A stretch of 64,000 bases of DNA from Sphingomonas glacialis (GCF_014653575.1 NZ_BNAQ01000004.1:124001-188000); one strand, 5' to 3'; positions 51,903 to 61,420 are shown, numbered from the stretch's first letter. The notes: generated by a model from the letters alone, not told the origin. A program made the numbers and translations.

Positions 51903-54236
51903 TCAGCGCAGGCGTTCGATTGCCTGCGCCAGCGCCACGTACAATTTGCCCATGTCCGACGACAGCAGCGTCACGCCGAGCGGCGAGCCGTCGCGCTGCG
52001 ACAGGATTGCGCGCAGCATCGCTTCGAAATCATGGATGTAGCGATTGACCTGGTCGCGGAAGGCCGGGTCCTCGTCATGCAGCCGTGCGATCTCGCGCGC
52101 TTCGCCGGCATCGATCAGCCGCACCGCGCGACGCGTGAAGACGCCGCGATCGCCCTTGAGATAGGCTGACCAGGCGCTGTCCGAGACATCGGTCGAAAAC
52201 GCCTTGGCGATGTCGATCGAGGCCGAGTTGAGCGATTCGATCAGCAACGAGACGCGGCGCGTCAGCGTATCCTGATCGGCCTTGTCGCGCTCCTGCCGCG
52301 CCTCGACCAGCCGGGTCTCGACGATGGCGGTCGATGCGGCGATCGCCGCCATCTGGTGCGTCAGGCGCTCGGCGACGCGTTCGGCAGCGTCGGCTGCGAC
52401 GTTGGCCGCGTCGCCGATGCTGGCGATCTTGCGATCGAGCGCGCTGGCGGTCGCGCGTTCAATCGCCGCGGTGCTTTGTTCCTCGAGCGCAGCCGCTGCT
52501 GCAGGGATGACATTAGCGAGCGTATCGCGCGCGCGGTCGGCAGCGGCGCTGGCGGAATCGCGCACGCGCAACAGCGCCTCGACCAGTCGCGGCGCGGCCT
52601 CTTCGGCGAAGCGGTGCGTGCGATCGATCGTGTCGTCGACCATCTGGCCGAGCGCATCGGCGCGAAGCTTGCCGTCGCTGAGCGTGTCGAGCAGCGTCCC
52701 CGCCAGCTTCTCGACGGTGTCGCGCTGCGTGGCGATGACGTGGGCGATCGCCTCGATCGCGTCGTGCGTGCTTTCGGCGGCGGTGACGAGCGCCAGCAGT
52801 TCGGGCTTGGCCAACGCGACGATACGCCGGCTCTCGGCGGTGCGCGCGTCGAGCCGGGTCAGCGCGTCGGGCAGCGTCTCGTCGATCTCGCGCGCGGCGG
52901 CATCGAGCGCGAGCAGCAAGCGCTCGGTCGTCGCAATGGCGTTGGTCGCCATCGTGTCGCCGCTCCGGAGCGCTTCGGTCATCGCATCGGCCGATCCGCC
53001 GAGCGCGCTGATCGAGGCTGCCAGCGCTTGCGCGCGGACGACGCCTTGCGTGTTGAGCTGGTCGAACTGCGTGCTGACATGCGCAATGCCCTGATCGATA
53101 TCGCGCACGATCCCGTGGCTGAGCTCGCGCTGCTCGCCGAGCCGCGCGACGACTTGTTCGATCAAATGCTCGATGTCGATAATGCGCGCGGCAAGACCCT
53201 CGGCGCTGTCATGCGCCGCGCGATCGAGCGCCGCCTGGTTCGTGCCGAGCATCGCCAGCATCGCGTCGCCTTGGGCGGCAATGCCCTTGCGCGCTTCGTC
53301 GACCGCGTCGGCGGTGCGGCCGAGCAGCGCGTCGACCGCATGTGACATGTCGCCGGTGACCTGTTCGAGCCGCGCGCCCGCGGTCTCGCTTGTGGCCTCC
53401 ATCCGGGTGATATGCGCCGCGAGCTTTTGCGCGGCGCCGTTCGCGACGGCATCGGCCTCGCGCCCGCGCTCGGCGAGCGCGGTGAGCTGCGCGTCGAGCG
53501 CCGCTGCATGTTCGCTCGCGGTGACGCCGGTAGTCTTGAGCAAATGCGCGAGCGCATCGGTCTCGCCATGCGCGCGCGGCAGGAGCGCGAGCAGCACTTC
53601 GAGCCGCGTATGCGCCTGGTCGGCGGCGGTCGCGAGAGTTGCGGCATGCGCATCGGCGTGCGCGACTTGCGCGGCGAGCCCCGAGCCGACGCTCGCGAGC
53701 CGCGCGGCGGCACCATCGCCGAGCGCCAACAGCGCGGTGGTTTGCTCGGCGAGGTTGGCGCGGTGCGTGTCGATGCTGCGGCCGAGCACTGCGACGGTCC
53801 GCTCGAGGCTTGCGGCCTCGGCGCGCATCGCGCGTGCGGTCATGCCGAAGCGCTTTGCCTCGGCACGGCTCGAGCGCATCGCGAGCTGGAAGACGATCCC
53901 GATCAAGGCGGGTGGCACGCACAGGCTGGCGACGAAGCTGGCAAGCGCCGGGGGCGTCAACGTGGGCAAGCTCGTCCACGACAAGGCGACCATGCCGCCG
54001 ACCCAACCGACCGACGCAGCGGTGCCGAGCAAAGCTGGCCAAGGAAACGGACGGCGCCCGGATTCGTCTTCGATCGTGTCTTCGATCACGTCATCAATTA
54101 CGTGGGTCAGCTCGATCGGTTCCTCATAGGGGCGTGTCAGGGGTAGGGGTTCGGCCGCAGCGACGCCGTCGCGCGCTTCGGCCGAGAGCGCGGCGCCGTT
54201 TGGCCGCAAGTCGATGATCCGCGAACCCCCGTTCAT
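51903..54236 (-). CDS. Large two-TM, coiled-coil protein (TipN-like layout)
   Basis: The 777-residue protein has a ~65-residue acidic cytoplasmic start, two membrane helices (about 67-87 and 96-119), then ~650 residues of Ala/Glu/Arg-rich helix with heptad character (for example LNTQGVVRAQALAASISALGGSADAMTEALRSGD). The last ~60 residues form a separate segment (DVSDSAWSAYLKGDRGVFTRRAVRLIDAGEAREIARLHDEDPAFRDQVNRYIHDFEAML) that looks conserved. The layout is that of polar organisers such as Caulobacter TipN or of MCP-like scaffolds, but no homology is claimed. No methyl-accepting hairpin motif was seen. Confidence 0.72.
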   Translation of the reverse strand: MNGGSRIIDLRPNGAALSAEARDGVAAAEPLPLTRPYEEPIELTHVIDDVIEDTIEDESGRRPFPWPALLGTAASVGWVGGMVALSWTSLPTLTPPALASFVASLCVPPALIGIVFQLAMRSSRAEAKRFGMTARAMRAEAASLERTVAVLGRSIDTHRANLAEQTTALLALGDGAAARLASVGSGLAAQVAHADAHAATLATAADQAHTRLEVLLALLPRAHGETDALAHLLKTTGVTASEHAAALDAQLTALAERGREADAVANGAAQKLAAHITRMEATSETAGARLEQVTGDMSHAVDALLGRTADAVDEARKGIAAQGDAMLAMLGTNQAALDRAAHDSAEGLAARIIDIEHLIEQVVARLGEQRELSHGIVRDIDQGIAHVSTQFDQLNTQGVVRAQALAASISALGGSADAMTEALRSGDTMATNAIATTERLLLALDAAAREIDETLPDALTRLDARTAESRRIVALAKPELLALVTAAESTHDAIEAIAHVIATQRDTVEKLAGTLLDTLSDGKLRADALGQMVDDTIDRTHRFAEEAAPRLVEALLRVRDSASAAADRARDTLANVIPAAAAALEEQSTAAIERATASALDRKIASIGDAANVAADAAERVAERLTHQMAAIAASTAIVETRLVEARQERDKADQDTLTRRVSLLIESLNSASIDIAKAFSTDVSDSAWSAYLKGDRGVFTRRAVRLIDAGEAREIARLHDEDPAFRDQVNRYIHDFEAMLRAILSQRDGSPLGVTLLSSDMGKLYVALAQAIERLR

Positions 54237-54318
54237 CCCCCATGTTTACCACGATTATGCCGCGCGCAAAGCGAATAGCGAAACCTTGGCTTAACCGGTC
54301 GTTCGGTATGCGAGGGGC

Positions 54319-54612
54319 ATGGCCTATGATCCCGGTGCAATCGATGCGACGTTGGCGGCAGCCGTGGGCGACGAGCCCGCGCTGATCGCCGAGTTGCGCG
54401 CAGCCTTTCTCGAGAGCGTTCAGCACGGGCTCGACGTGCTCGAAGCCGCACGCGGTGACGTGGCGTGGCGCGAGGCAGCCTTCCGGCTGCGCGGGTTGGC
54501 CGCGAGTTTCGGTGCGGTGCGGCTGATGGCGATAGCGACCGAGGCGGCCGAGGCGGAAGCGCACGATGCCGCACTGCTCCGCCGGCTGCGGCGCGCGGTC
54601 GAGCGCCTCTAA
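54319..54612 (+). CDS. Hpt-like protein lacking the phospho-accepting His
   Basis: The 97-residue protein has an Hpt form: a helix LIAELRAAFLESVQHGLDVLEAAR, then WREAAFRLRGLAASFGAVRL. In active Hpt proteins the motif is H-R-L-K-G; here Phe55 replaces His and Arg replaces Lys. It should not take phosphate, and may act as a decoy or scaffold. Divergent from the coiled-coil gene, with 82 bp between. Confidence 0.8.
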   Translation: MAYDPGAIDATLAAAVGDEPALIAELRAAFLESVQHGLDVLEAARGDVAWREAAFRLRGLAASFGAVRLMAIATEAAEAEAHDAALLRRLRRAVERL

Positions 54613-54662
54613 GCATTTCTCGGGCTTTGCCTTAATCGCGCTAAGGCCTTAACAGCCCTGCG

Positions 54663-55823
54663 ATGCTGGCAGGACTGATTTTTGCGACCGAAGATGCCGA
54701 TGACCGGATGGGTGTGCTCGCCGCGACGCTGCCGTTCGGCGGATTGACGCTGATCGAGTTCCAGGCGCGCTTGCTCGCGGCGGCCGGGGCAACGCAGATC
54801 ATCCTGATCGTTGCGCGGATGACCCCCGAATTGCTTGGTGCGATCAGCCGGATCGGGCGCCGCGGCGTCTCGGTCGATGCGGTGCGCACCGCGGCCGAGG
54901 CGCTCGAGAAGCTCCACCCGCTCGCGCGCGTGCTCGTCGTAGCGGACGGCGTGGTGACGACGGGCGACGTCGTCCAGGCGATCGCGCTGATGCCGCACGA
55001 TACCCTGCTTGTCACCAACGAAGGCGATCCGCATTACGAACGCGTCGGCGCGGACACCGCGTGGGCGGGCCTGGCGTTGCTCGACGGCAAGCGCGTCGCC
55101 GAGGTGGCCGCAATGCCGCGCGACTATGATTTTCAGTCGACGCTGTTGCGCGTCGCGGCGCAGGGCGGCGCCGATCACGTCCATCTCGACTCGCATATGG
55201 CGGTCAACCACAGCATCGAGCGGAGCGCACAGGCGCTGGCGCGGCGCGGCAACGGGATGGTCGCCGCGCTCGTCGCCAAGCCGTTGCGCTGGGCGGACCG
55301 CTATCTGCTTGCGCCGCTCGTGCGATTCGCGCTCCCGCCGCTGATGGCGCGCACCGTGCCGACGCTCGGGCTGATCGCGGCGAGCGGCGCCGTGGCGATT
55401 GGCGGGTTCTTCACGATCCTTTCGGGGCATCCGGCGATCGGCATGGGCATCACCTGCCTCGCGATTGTGCTCGCGACGGTAGCTTCGGCGATCGCGTGGG
55501 TGCGCGATGAGAGCGGGCTCGCGCAGTTCGCCGACCATGCCAAGCCGGGCATGGCTGCACTTGCGGCGCTGCTGGTCGGCTATGGCGCCGCGCGACCGGC
55601 CGGACTGATTCTCGCGGTCGCGTTGGTGATTGCGGCGGCGTTGCTCGAGCGGGCCGCCGATCCGGCGTTGCAGCGGCGCTGGTGGGCGAGCCCTGCGGCC
55701 TATCCCGCGGTGCTGTTCGTCGTGCTGCTGCTTGGCCAACCGCTGCTCGCGCTGGCTGCGGCGGGGCTTTATGCTGCCGGGACGCTTGCCGCTGCCATTG
55801 AGGGGTTTCGTCAAAAGCCTTAG
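54663..55823 (+). CDS. Nucleotidyltransferase-like protein with C-terminal membrane domain
   Basis: The 386-residue protein begins with a GT-A/sugar-nucleotidyltransferase-like half (AGLIFATEDADDRMGVLAATLPFGGLTLIEFQARLLAAAGATQIIL..., VLVVADGVVTTGDVV), about residues 1-200. The typical GGxGTR loop is not preserved, so catalysis is doubtful. From about residue 215 there are five or so membrane helices (GLIAASGAVAIGGFFTILSG, GITCLAIVLATVASAIAWV, LILAVALVIAAALLE, AVLFVVLLLGQPLLALAAAG). The fusion may belong to lipid-linked sugar or phospholipid head-group chemistry, but I do not recognise a named family. Confidence 0.72.
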   Translation: MLAGLIFATEDADDRMGVLAATLPFGGLTLIEFQARLLAAAGATQIILIVARMTPELLGAISRIGRRGVSVDAVRTAAEALEKLHPLARVLVVADGVVTTGDVVQAIALMPHDTLLVTNEGDPHYERVGADTAWAGLALLDGKRVAEVAAMPRDYDFQSTLLRVAAQGGADHVHLDSHMAVNHSIERSAQALARRGNGMVAALVAKPLRWADRYLLAPLVRFALPPLMARTVPTLGLIAASGAVAIGGFFTILSGHPAIGMGITCLAIVLATVASAIAWVRDESGLAQFADHAKPGMAALAALLVGYGAARPAGLILAVALVIAAALLERAADPALQRRWWASPAAYPAVLFVVLLLGQPLLALAAAGLYAAGTLAAAIEGFRQKP

Positions 55824-55834
55824 CTTGGCTTTAA
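55820..55834 (+). promoter_or_regulatory. Near-consensus CtrA site upstream of the DUF2336 gene
   Basis: TTAG-CTTGGCT-TTAA matches the alphaproteobacterial CtrA pattern TTAA-N7-TTAA at seven of eight fixed bases, 25 bases before the ATG at 55860. It overlaps the end of the preceding gene. The full regulator is not in the window. Confidence 0.4.
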
Positions 55835-55859
55835 CGACAACCCCCTAGATGCTTGACGC

Positions 55860-56969
55860 ATGTCGATCGAACGTCGCGACATCGATGACGGCGCCCAAGC
55901 GGGTGCCATGGCGCTGCTTGCCCGGGCAGCGGCGGCGGATGGCCGTGCCGATTCGCGGCTGCGCGGCGCGATCGACGATTTCTATCTTTCCGATCATGCC
56001 CGGCTCGACGACCGGATGCGCCTGGCGATGGGGCGCGTGCTCGATGATCTTGCGCTTGGCGTGGAAGCCGCGCTGCGGGGCCATGCCGCGCGCCTGCTCG
56101 CGGCGCGCGCGGTGCCGCACCTGGCCGATGCGCTCGGTCGCCAATCGCCTGCGACGCGCGATCGCTTGATCGGCTCGGGGCTGATGCGCGATCCCGATCT
56201 GATGCGCGAACTGTTCGGGCGTGTGCGGCAGGATCTGCTCGCCGACGCTTTGCCGAGCGAAGCGCCCGAGGATCCCGATCGTGCAAGCTTGTTGCCGCGG
56301 CTCGTCGGCGCGGCCGACGGCGTCGTCGCGGCGGGCGCGATGGCTCTGCTCTCGGCGGAAAGTCGGCGGCGCATCCCGCTGCCGCCCGGCCAGCCCTTGT
56401 CGACCGAATTGCCTGCGGAATTGCATCACCGCTTGGTCTGGTGGGTCGCGGCGGTACTGCGCGAACGCTTTGGAGATGGCGCGCCCGATGCCCTGGCACA
56501 GCTCGATCGTGCGCTGTCCGAGGCTGCGTTGCGCAGCATCGCCGCGCATGACGAGGGCGAGCGGCTCGAAGCGGTCGCGCTGCGGCTTGCCGCCGCGCTC
56601 GATCCGCAGGCGGACGAATTCGCCGGGCTGCTGGTCGAAGCGCTCGCCGACCGCCGGCTCGCTTTGTTCATCGCCTTGCTCGCGCATGCGATGGGGATCG
56701 ATTACGACGACGCGCGCGAGATCGTGCTCGATCCGGGCGCCGACCGCTTGTGGCTGTTGCTGCGCGCGCTCGAGCTCGACCGCCAATCGATTGCGCGAAT
56801 CGGGCTGGCGTTGAGCGAGGCCGATCCGGCGCGCGATATCGATCGCTTCGCCGATGGACTTGATGCCATCGCCGCGATCGATCCGGTGCTCGCGCGACAG
56901 GCGCTCGCGCCGCTGCTGCTCCACCGCGATTACCGCGCCGCGCTGGTTGCGCTAGGGCGCGGACGATGA
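55860..56969 (+). CDS. DUF2336 protein
   Basis: The 369-residue, mainly helical protein matches DUF2336 by pattern: DFYLSDHARLDDRMRLAMGRVLDDLALGVEAALRGHAARLLA, then HEAT-like helical repeats. No catalytic motif. DUF2336 proteins are common in alphaproteobacteria and often sit with sensory or polar proteins. The ATGA overlap with the next gene (kinase-like) shows coupled translation. Confidence 0.85.
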   Translation: MSIERRDIDDGAQAGAMALLARAAAADGRADSRLRGAIDDFYLSDHARLDDRMRLAMGRVLDDLALGVEAALRGHAARLLAARAVPHLADALGRQSPATRDRLIGSGLMRDPDLMRELFGRVRQDLLADALPSEAPEDPDRASLLPRLVGAADGVVAAGAMALLSAESRRRIPLPPGQPLSTELPAELHHRLVWWVAAVLRERFGDGAPDALAQLDRALSEAALRSIAAHDEGERLEAVALRLAAALDPQADEFAGLLVEALADRRLALFIALLAHAMGIDYDDAREIVLDPGADRLWLLLRALELDRQSIARIGLALSEADPARDIDRFADGLDAIAAIDPVLARQALAPLLLHRDYRAALVALGRGR

Positions 56970-58351
56970 ACGTGAACGAACCGATGCTGCCGCCGGTGCG
57001 CGGGCTGATCGACCGCGATGGGGGGCTGGTCGAGGCCGACCAGCGGCTGTACGATCTGAACGCACGCGCGGGCGGGGCGATCGGGCTTCCGCTCGCAGTG
57101 CCGCAGATCGCGACGCTCGTGCATCTGGCGCAGCGGCTCGGCATCCTCGTCTCGCGCGGGATCGTCGCGGCGGACGGCGACGAAGACCTCGAACTCTGGG
57201 TGCGCGCGCAGCCCGAGACCGGGCCGAGCAAGGCGCCCGACGGCGTGCGGCTGACGATCACCGGCTGGCGTGTGCGCGCGCCGTGGTATCCCGGCGACAT
57301 CGCCAATGACCGCGCCAGCGATTTCCTGCGCAGCGAAGCCGACTGGCTGTGGGAAACCGACAGCGCGCTGCGGCTGACCTTCCTGTCGATCACCGCTGGG
57401 CCCCGCTACGGCTTCGATGCGGCCGCGATGCTTGGCCAGCCGCTGACGCGGCTGTTCATTCTCGGCGAGAGCGATGGCGGTGCGTTCCCGATCCTCGGCG
57501 GGCTCGCCTTGCAGCAGCGCTTCGACGATCAACCCGCGCGGATCCGCGATTCGGCACGCGCGGTGCGCTTGTCGGCGACGCCGCGGACCGACGCGAGCGG
57601 GGCGTTTGCCGGGTTCGTCGGCGCGGTCGAGATGCTCGACGATGCGCCGGTGGCAGAACCTACGCCTAGCACCGACGCGACGATCAGCGCGTTTGCCGAG
57701 CGGCTCGATCAAGCGCTGCGGCTGCCGCTCGACCGGATCATTGCCAATGCCGACAGCATTCACGACCAGTCCGAAGGGCCGCTGCGCCAGGATTATGCCG
57801 ATTATGCTGCCGACATCGCGAGTGCGGGGCGGCATCTGCGCGGGCTGGTCGACGATCTGGTCGACCTCCAGGCGATCGAGCGACCCGATTTCGCGGTGCT
57901 GCACGAGTTCGTCGATCTGGCCGACGTTGCGCGTCGGGCCGCTGGCTTGCTGCAAGTCCGCGCGAGCGAGGCGCGTGTGCGAATCGATCGGCCCGGGTTT
58001 GGCGAGACGCTTGCGGCAACGGGTGAATTCCGCCGTGCGCTCCAAATTCTCGTCAATCTGATCGGCAATGCGGTGCGCTATTCGCCGACCGACGGGATGG
58101 TGTGGGTCCGCGCCGAGCGTGAGGGTGGCATCGCCGCGGTGATCGTTGCCGACCAGGGCAAGGGTATCGCGCTCGACGACCAGGCGCGCATTTTCGAGAA
58201 GTTCGAGCGCGTCGATCCGCGCGAAGCCGGCGGCAGCGGGCTCGGCCTCTATATCGCGCGGCGGCTGGCGCGGGCGATGGGGGGCGATGTCACGGTCGAT
58301 TCAGCGCCGGGGCAGGGCGCCCGCTTCGTGTTTACGCTGCCGGCGGCGTAG
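56966..58351 (+). CDS. Histidine-kinase-like protein with Gln in place of the phospho-His
   Basis: The 461-residue soluble protein has a PAS-like region (about 115-230: DFLRSEADWLWETDSALRLTFLS), a dimerisation helix and an ATP-binding domain. The H-box aligned to SHELRTPL reads DQALRLPL, so Gln249 replaces the phospho-accepting His. The ATPase part keeps its boxes: LIGNAVRYSP (N), ADQGKGIA (G1), IFEKFER (F), GSGLGLYIARRLA (G2). It resembles PleC/DivL-type kinases in form; DivL itself has Tyr at this place. It may signal by binding or be a phosphatase-type partner. Confidence 0.85.
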   Translation: MNVNEPMLPPVRGLIDRDGGLVEADQRLYDLNARAGGAIGLPLAVPQIATLVHLAQRLGILVSRGIVAADGDEDLELWVRAQPETGPSKAPDGVRLTITGWRVRAPWYPGDIANDRASDFLRSEADWLWETDSALRLTFLSITAGPRYGFDAAAMLGQPLTRLFILGESDGGAFPILGGLALQQRFDDQPARIRDSARAVRLSATPRTDASGAFAGFVGAVEMLDDAPVAEPTPSTDATISAFAERLDQALRLPLDRIIANADSIHDQSEGPLRQDYADYAADIASAGRHLRGLVDDLVDLQAIERPDFAVLHEFVDLADVARRAAGLLQVRASEARVRIDRPGFGETLAATGEFRRALQILVNLIGNAVRYSPTDGMVWVRAEREGGIAAVIVADQGKGIALDDQARIFEKFERVDPREAGGSGLGLYIARRLARAMGGDVTVDSAPGQGARFVFTLPAA

Positions 58352-58360
58352 CGCGGGACT

Positions 58361-58455
58361 GTCACCCCGGCCTCGTGCCGGGGTCTACCGTGCCGAGCGT
58401 TCTACGCGGGCAGTACGCGTATCCGAGTGGGCCCCGGCCCGAGGCCGGGGTGACG
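58361..58455. repeat. Paired inverted intergenic repeat, copy 6
   Basis: The left arm GTCACCCCGGCCTCGTGCCG and right arm GGCCCGAGGCCGGGGTGAC are inverse copies about 55 bp apart, with GTCTACC and a diverged partner (GTGGGCC) on their inner side. Located between convergent genes. Confidence 0.8.
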
Positions 58456-58469
58456 ATAGGGGAGGCGCC

Positions 58470-58664
58470 TCAGCGACGCGCCCACCAGATCAAACCAGCG
58501 CCCGCGAGCGCGACAATCGCGCCATACAGCACCCAGCTGCTTTGTTTGAGCATGAAGCTCGAGGCCGGCCACATGATGAGCCCGGCCCCCTGGCCTGCGA
58601 ACAGCAGGCCGAACGCAAGGATCAAGACGCCCGCCATCAGGACGAGCGCCTTGACCCCGCTCAC
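58470..58664 (-). CDS. Small two-helix membrane protein downstream of gltA
   Basis: The 64-residue protein has two hydrophobic helices ([17 protein letters not shown] and [18 protein letters not shown]) and a basic end. Its ATG overlaps the gltA stop (ATGA), so it is coupled to citrate synthase. Function unknown. Confidence 0.78.
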   Translation of the reverse strand: MSGVKALVLMAGVLILAFGLLFAGQGAGLIMWPASSFMLKQSSWVLYGAIVALAGAGLIWWARR

Positions 58665-59947
58665 GTGCGGTCAGCCAGCGGCACGAAGTCGCGCTGCGTT
58701 GGACCCGTGTAGAGCTGGCGCGGACGGCCGATCTTCTGCTCGGGATCCGAGATCATCTCGTTCCACTGCGCGACCCAGCCGACGGTGCGGGCAAGCGCGA
58801 ACAAGGCCGTGAACATCGTCGTCGGGAAGCCGATCGCCGAGAGGATCACGCCCGAATAGAAATCGACGTTCGGGAACAGCTTCTTCTCGATGAAGTATGG
58901 ATCGCTCAGCGCCATTTCCTCGAGCGCGATCGCGACGTCGAACACCGGATCGGTCACGCCGAGCTCGCCGAGCACTTCGCGAACGGTCTGCTGCATCACG
59001 GTCGCGCGCGGATCGTAGTTCTTATAGACGCGGTGACCGAAGCCCATCAGGCGGAACGGATCGTTCTTGTCCTTGGCGCGCGCGATATATTCGGGAATGC
59101 GGTCGACAGTGCCGATCTCGCGCAGCATGTTGAGCGCCGCTTCATTGGCGCCGCCATGCGCCGGGCCCCACAGGCAAGCGATGCCGGCCGCGATGCACGC
59201 GAACGGATTGGCGCCCGACGAGCCGGCAAGCCGGACGGTCGAGGTCGACGCGTTCTGCTCGTGATCGGCATGGAGAATGAAGATGCGGTCCATTGCCTTT
59301 TCGACGACGGGGTTCACGACATACTCTTCGGCCGGAACGCCGAAGGTCATCTGCAGGAAGTTGCCGGTGTAGCTGAGATTGTTCTTCGGCGACATGAACG
59401 GCTGGCCGATCGAATATTTGTACGCCATCGCGGCGATCGTCGGCATCTTGGCGATGAGGCGATGGCTCGCGATCATGCGCTGCTGCGGATCGGTTATGTC
59501 GGCCGAATCCTGGTAGAAGGCCGAGAGCGCGCCGACGACGCCGCACATGATCGCCATCGGATGCGCATCACGACGGAAGCCGCGATAGAAGGTCGCGAGC
59601 TGCTCGTGCAACATCGTGTGGCGGCTGATCGTGTAGCTGAACTTGTCGAGCTCGTCCTTGGTCGGCAGCTCGCCGTTGAGGAGGAGATGGCAGACCTCCA
59701 TGAAGGTCGACTTCTCGGCGAGCTGGCCGATCGGATAGCCGCGGTGGAGCAGCACGCCCTCGTCGCCGTCGATATAGGTGATCGCCGAGTCGCACGACGC
59801 AGTCGACGTGAAGCCCGGATCGTAGGTGAACATGCCCGTTTGCGCATAGAGCTTGCGGATATCGATCACATCGGGACCGACGCTGCCCGACAGGACCTTG
59901 AGATCGAGGTCCTTGCCTGCGGCGTTCAGCTTGACGGAGTCAGTCAT
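58661..59947 (-). CDS. gltA: Citrate synthase
   Basis: The 428-residue type II (hexameric) enzyme condenses acetyl-CoA and oxaloacetate. Active-site features are [12 protein letters not shown] (His), [14 protein letters not shown] (His) and FPNVDFYSG (Asp). The start [19 protein letters not shown] matches the family N-terminal domain. It lies 18 bases after the gltX gene, in the same direction. Confidence 0.96.
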   Translation of the reverse strand: MTDSVKLNAAGKDLDLKVLSGSVGPDVIDIRKLYAQTGMFTYDPGFTSTASCDSAITYIDGDEGVLLHRGYPIGQLAEKSTFMEVCHLLLNGELPTKDELDKFSYTISRHTMLHEQLATFYRGFRRDAHPMAIMCGVVGALSAFYQDSADITDPQQRMIASHRLIAKMPTIAAMAYKYSIGQPFMSPKNNLSYTGNFLQMTFGVPAEEYVVNPVVEKAMDRIFILHADHEQNASTSTVRLAGSSGANPFACIAAGIACLWGPAHGGANEAALNMLREIGTVDRIPEYIARAKDKNDPFRLMGFGHRVYKNYDPRATVMQQTVREVLGELGVTDPVFDVAIALEEMALSDPYFIEKKLFPNVDFYSGVILSAIGFPTTMFTALFALARTVGWVAQWNEMISDPEQKIGRPRQLYTGPTQRDFVPLADRT

Positions 59948-59965
59948 CGTGGTCCTTTCGAAATC

Positions 59966-61420
59966 CTAAGCGGCCATCTGGTCGGCGATACGCCCCAGGC
60001 TCTCGTCGCGCCCGAGCAGATCGAGCACGTCGAAGATTCCGGGCGAGGTCTTGCGTCCGGTCAGTGCGGCGCGCAGCGGCTGCGCGACTTGACCCAACTT
60101 GACCCCTGCATCCTCGGCGACCTGCCGGACCGCAGCTTCGAGCGTCTCCGTATCCCAGCTTTCGGTCGCGTCAAGCGCGACGTGCAGTCGGGCGAGTAAA
60201 GCGCGTGCATCTGGGCTTAACAGCGCGGTCGCTTCGGCGTGCATTTCCACCGGTCGAACGTGGAAAAGGAACGCTGTTCCCGCCGCCAGCTCGTTGAGGT
60301 TGGCGGCGCGCGGCTTGAGCGATGCCATACTGCGACGAAGTATGTCTGCCTGAGCGTCCGTCGGTTCGAAGCCGAGCTGCGGCGTAATGAGCGCGGCAAG
60401 GCGCGCATCATCCGCCTGGCGGATATATTGACCGTTAAGGTTCTCGAGCTTCTTGAGATCGAACCGCGATGGTGATTTGCCGACGCCGTCAAGATCGAAC
60501 CATTCGATTGCCTGGTCGCGGCTGATGAGTTCGTCATCGCCATGCCCCCAGCCGAGACGCAGCAGATAGTTATCGAGCGCCTCGGGCAGCACGCCCAGTT
60601 CATCGCGATAATATTCGACGCCGACCGCGCCGTGGCGTTTCGATAGCTTGGCACCGTCCGAGCCGTGGATCAGCGGGATGTGCGCATAGACCGGATCGGG
60701 CCAGCCACCCTCGATCGCGTGCATCGCGCGGATGATCGGTAATTGGCGGAAAGCGTTGTTGAGATGATCGTCGCCGCGAATCACGTGCGTCACGCCCATG
60801 TCGTGATCGTCGACCACCACCGCGAGCATATAGGTCGGCGTGCCGTCCGAGCGGAGCAGGACGAGATCGTCGAGCTCGGCATTCTGCACCGTGACCGATC
60901 CCTGGACCTTGTCCTCGATCGTCGTCGCGCCATCGAGCGGGGCCTTCAGCCGGACGACGAACGGGCGCGTCTCGGCGCTGGTGTCGGCGTCGCGATACGG
61001 GCTGCGCACGCGCAGCGGCTTCTTCGCGGCATCGGCCTCGGCGCGCATCGCGGCGAGTTCGTCCTGCGTCAGATAGCAGCGATAGGCATGGCCATGCTCA
61101 ACCATCGTGTGCGCGACCTGCGCATGGCGGTCGGCGCGCTGCGATTGATAGACTTCGGTGCCGTCCCAATCGAGCTCGAGCCAGCGCAGCGAGGTGACGA
61201 TCGCGTCGATCGCCGGCTGGGTCGAGCGCGCGCGATCGGTGTCCTCGATCCGCAGCAGGAACTCGCCGCCGTGATGCCGCGCGTACAGCCAGTTGAACAA
61301 GGCGGTGCGCGCCCCGCCAATGTGCAGAAATCCGGTCGGCGACGGCGCGAACCGCGTGACGACCTTGGTGTCGGATGCGCCGGCGGCGGGGGCCGCGGCG
61401 GGGTCAGATATTGCGCTCAA
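59966..61420 (-). CDS. gltX: Glutamyl-tRNA synthetase
   Basis: The 484-residue class I synthetase charges tRNA-Glu (and, without GlnRS, perhaps tRNA-Gln). HIGH-type motif in [21 protein letters not shown]-type motif in [12 protein letters not shown], and the C-terminal anticodon-binding region. A TTG start at 61418-61420 is preferred to the longer frame, with GGGAG upstream. From about 60160 to 60560 GC drops (47% in one 60-base line) though the frame is intact, suggesting a recombined segment. Confidence 0.95.
   Translation of the reverse strand: MSAISDPAAAPAAGASDTKVVTRFAPSPTGFLHIGGARTALFNWLYARHHGGEFLLRIEDTDRARSTQPAIDAIVTSLRWLELDWDGTEVYQSQRADRHAQVAHTMVEHGHAYRCYLTQDELAAMRAEADAAKKPLRVRSPYRDADTSAETRPFVVRLKAPLDGATTIEDKVQGSVTVQNAELDDLVLLRSDGTPTYMLAVVVDDHDMGVTHVIRGDDHLNNAFRQLPIIRAMHAIEGGWPDPVYAHIPLIHGSDGAKLSKRHGAVGVEYYRDELGVLPEALDNYLLRLGWGHGDDELISRDQAIEWFDLDGVGKSPSRFDLKKLENLNGQYIRQADDARLAALITPQLGFEPTDAQADILRRSMASLKPRAANLNELAAGTAFLFHVRPVEMHAEATALLSPDARALLARLHVALDATESWDTETLEAAVRQVAEDAGVKLGQVAQPLRAALTGRKTSPGIFDVLDLLGRDESLGRIADQMAA

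Noticed and set aside
52356-53345. Plus-strand frames opposite the coiled-coil gene
   Set aside because: Several frames are open on both strands because of Ala/Arg-rich codons; the minus strand alone gives a coherent two-TM plus coiled-coil protein.
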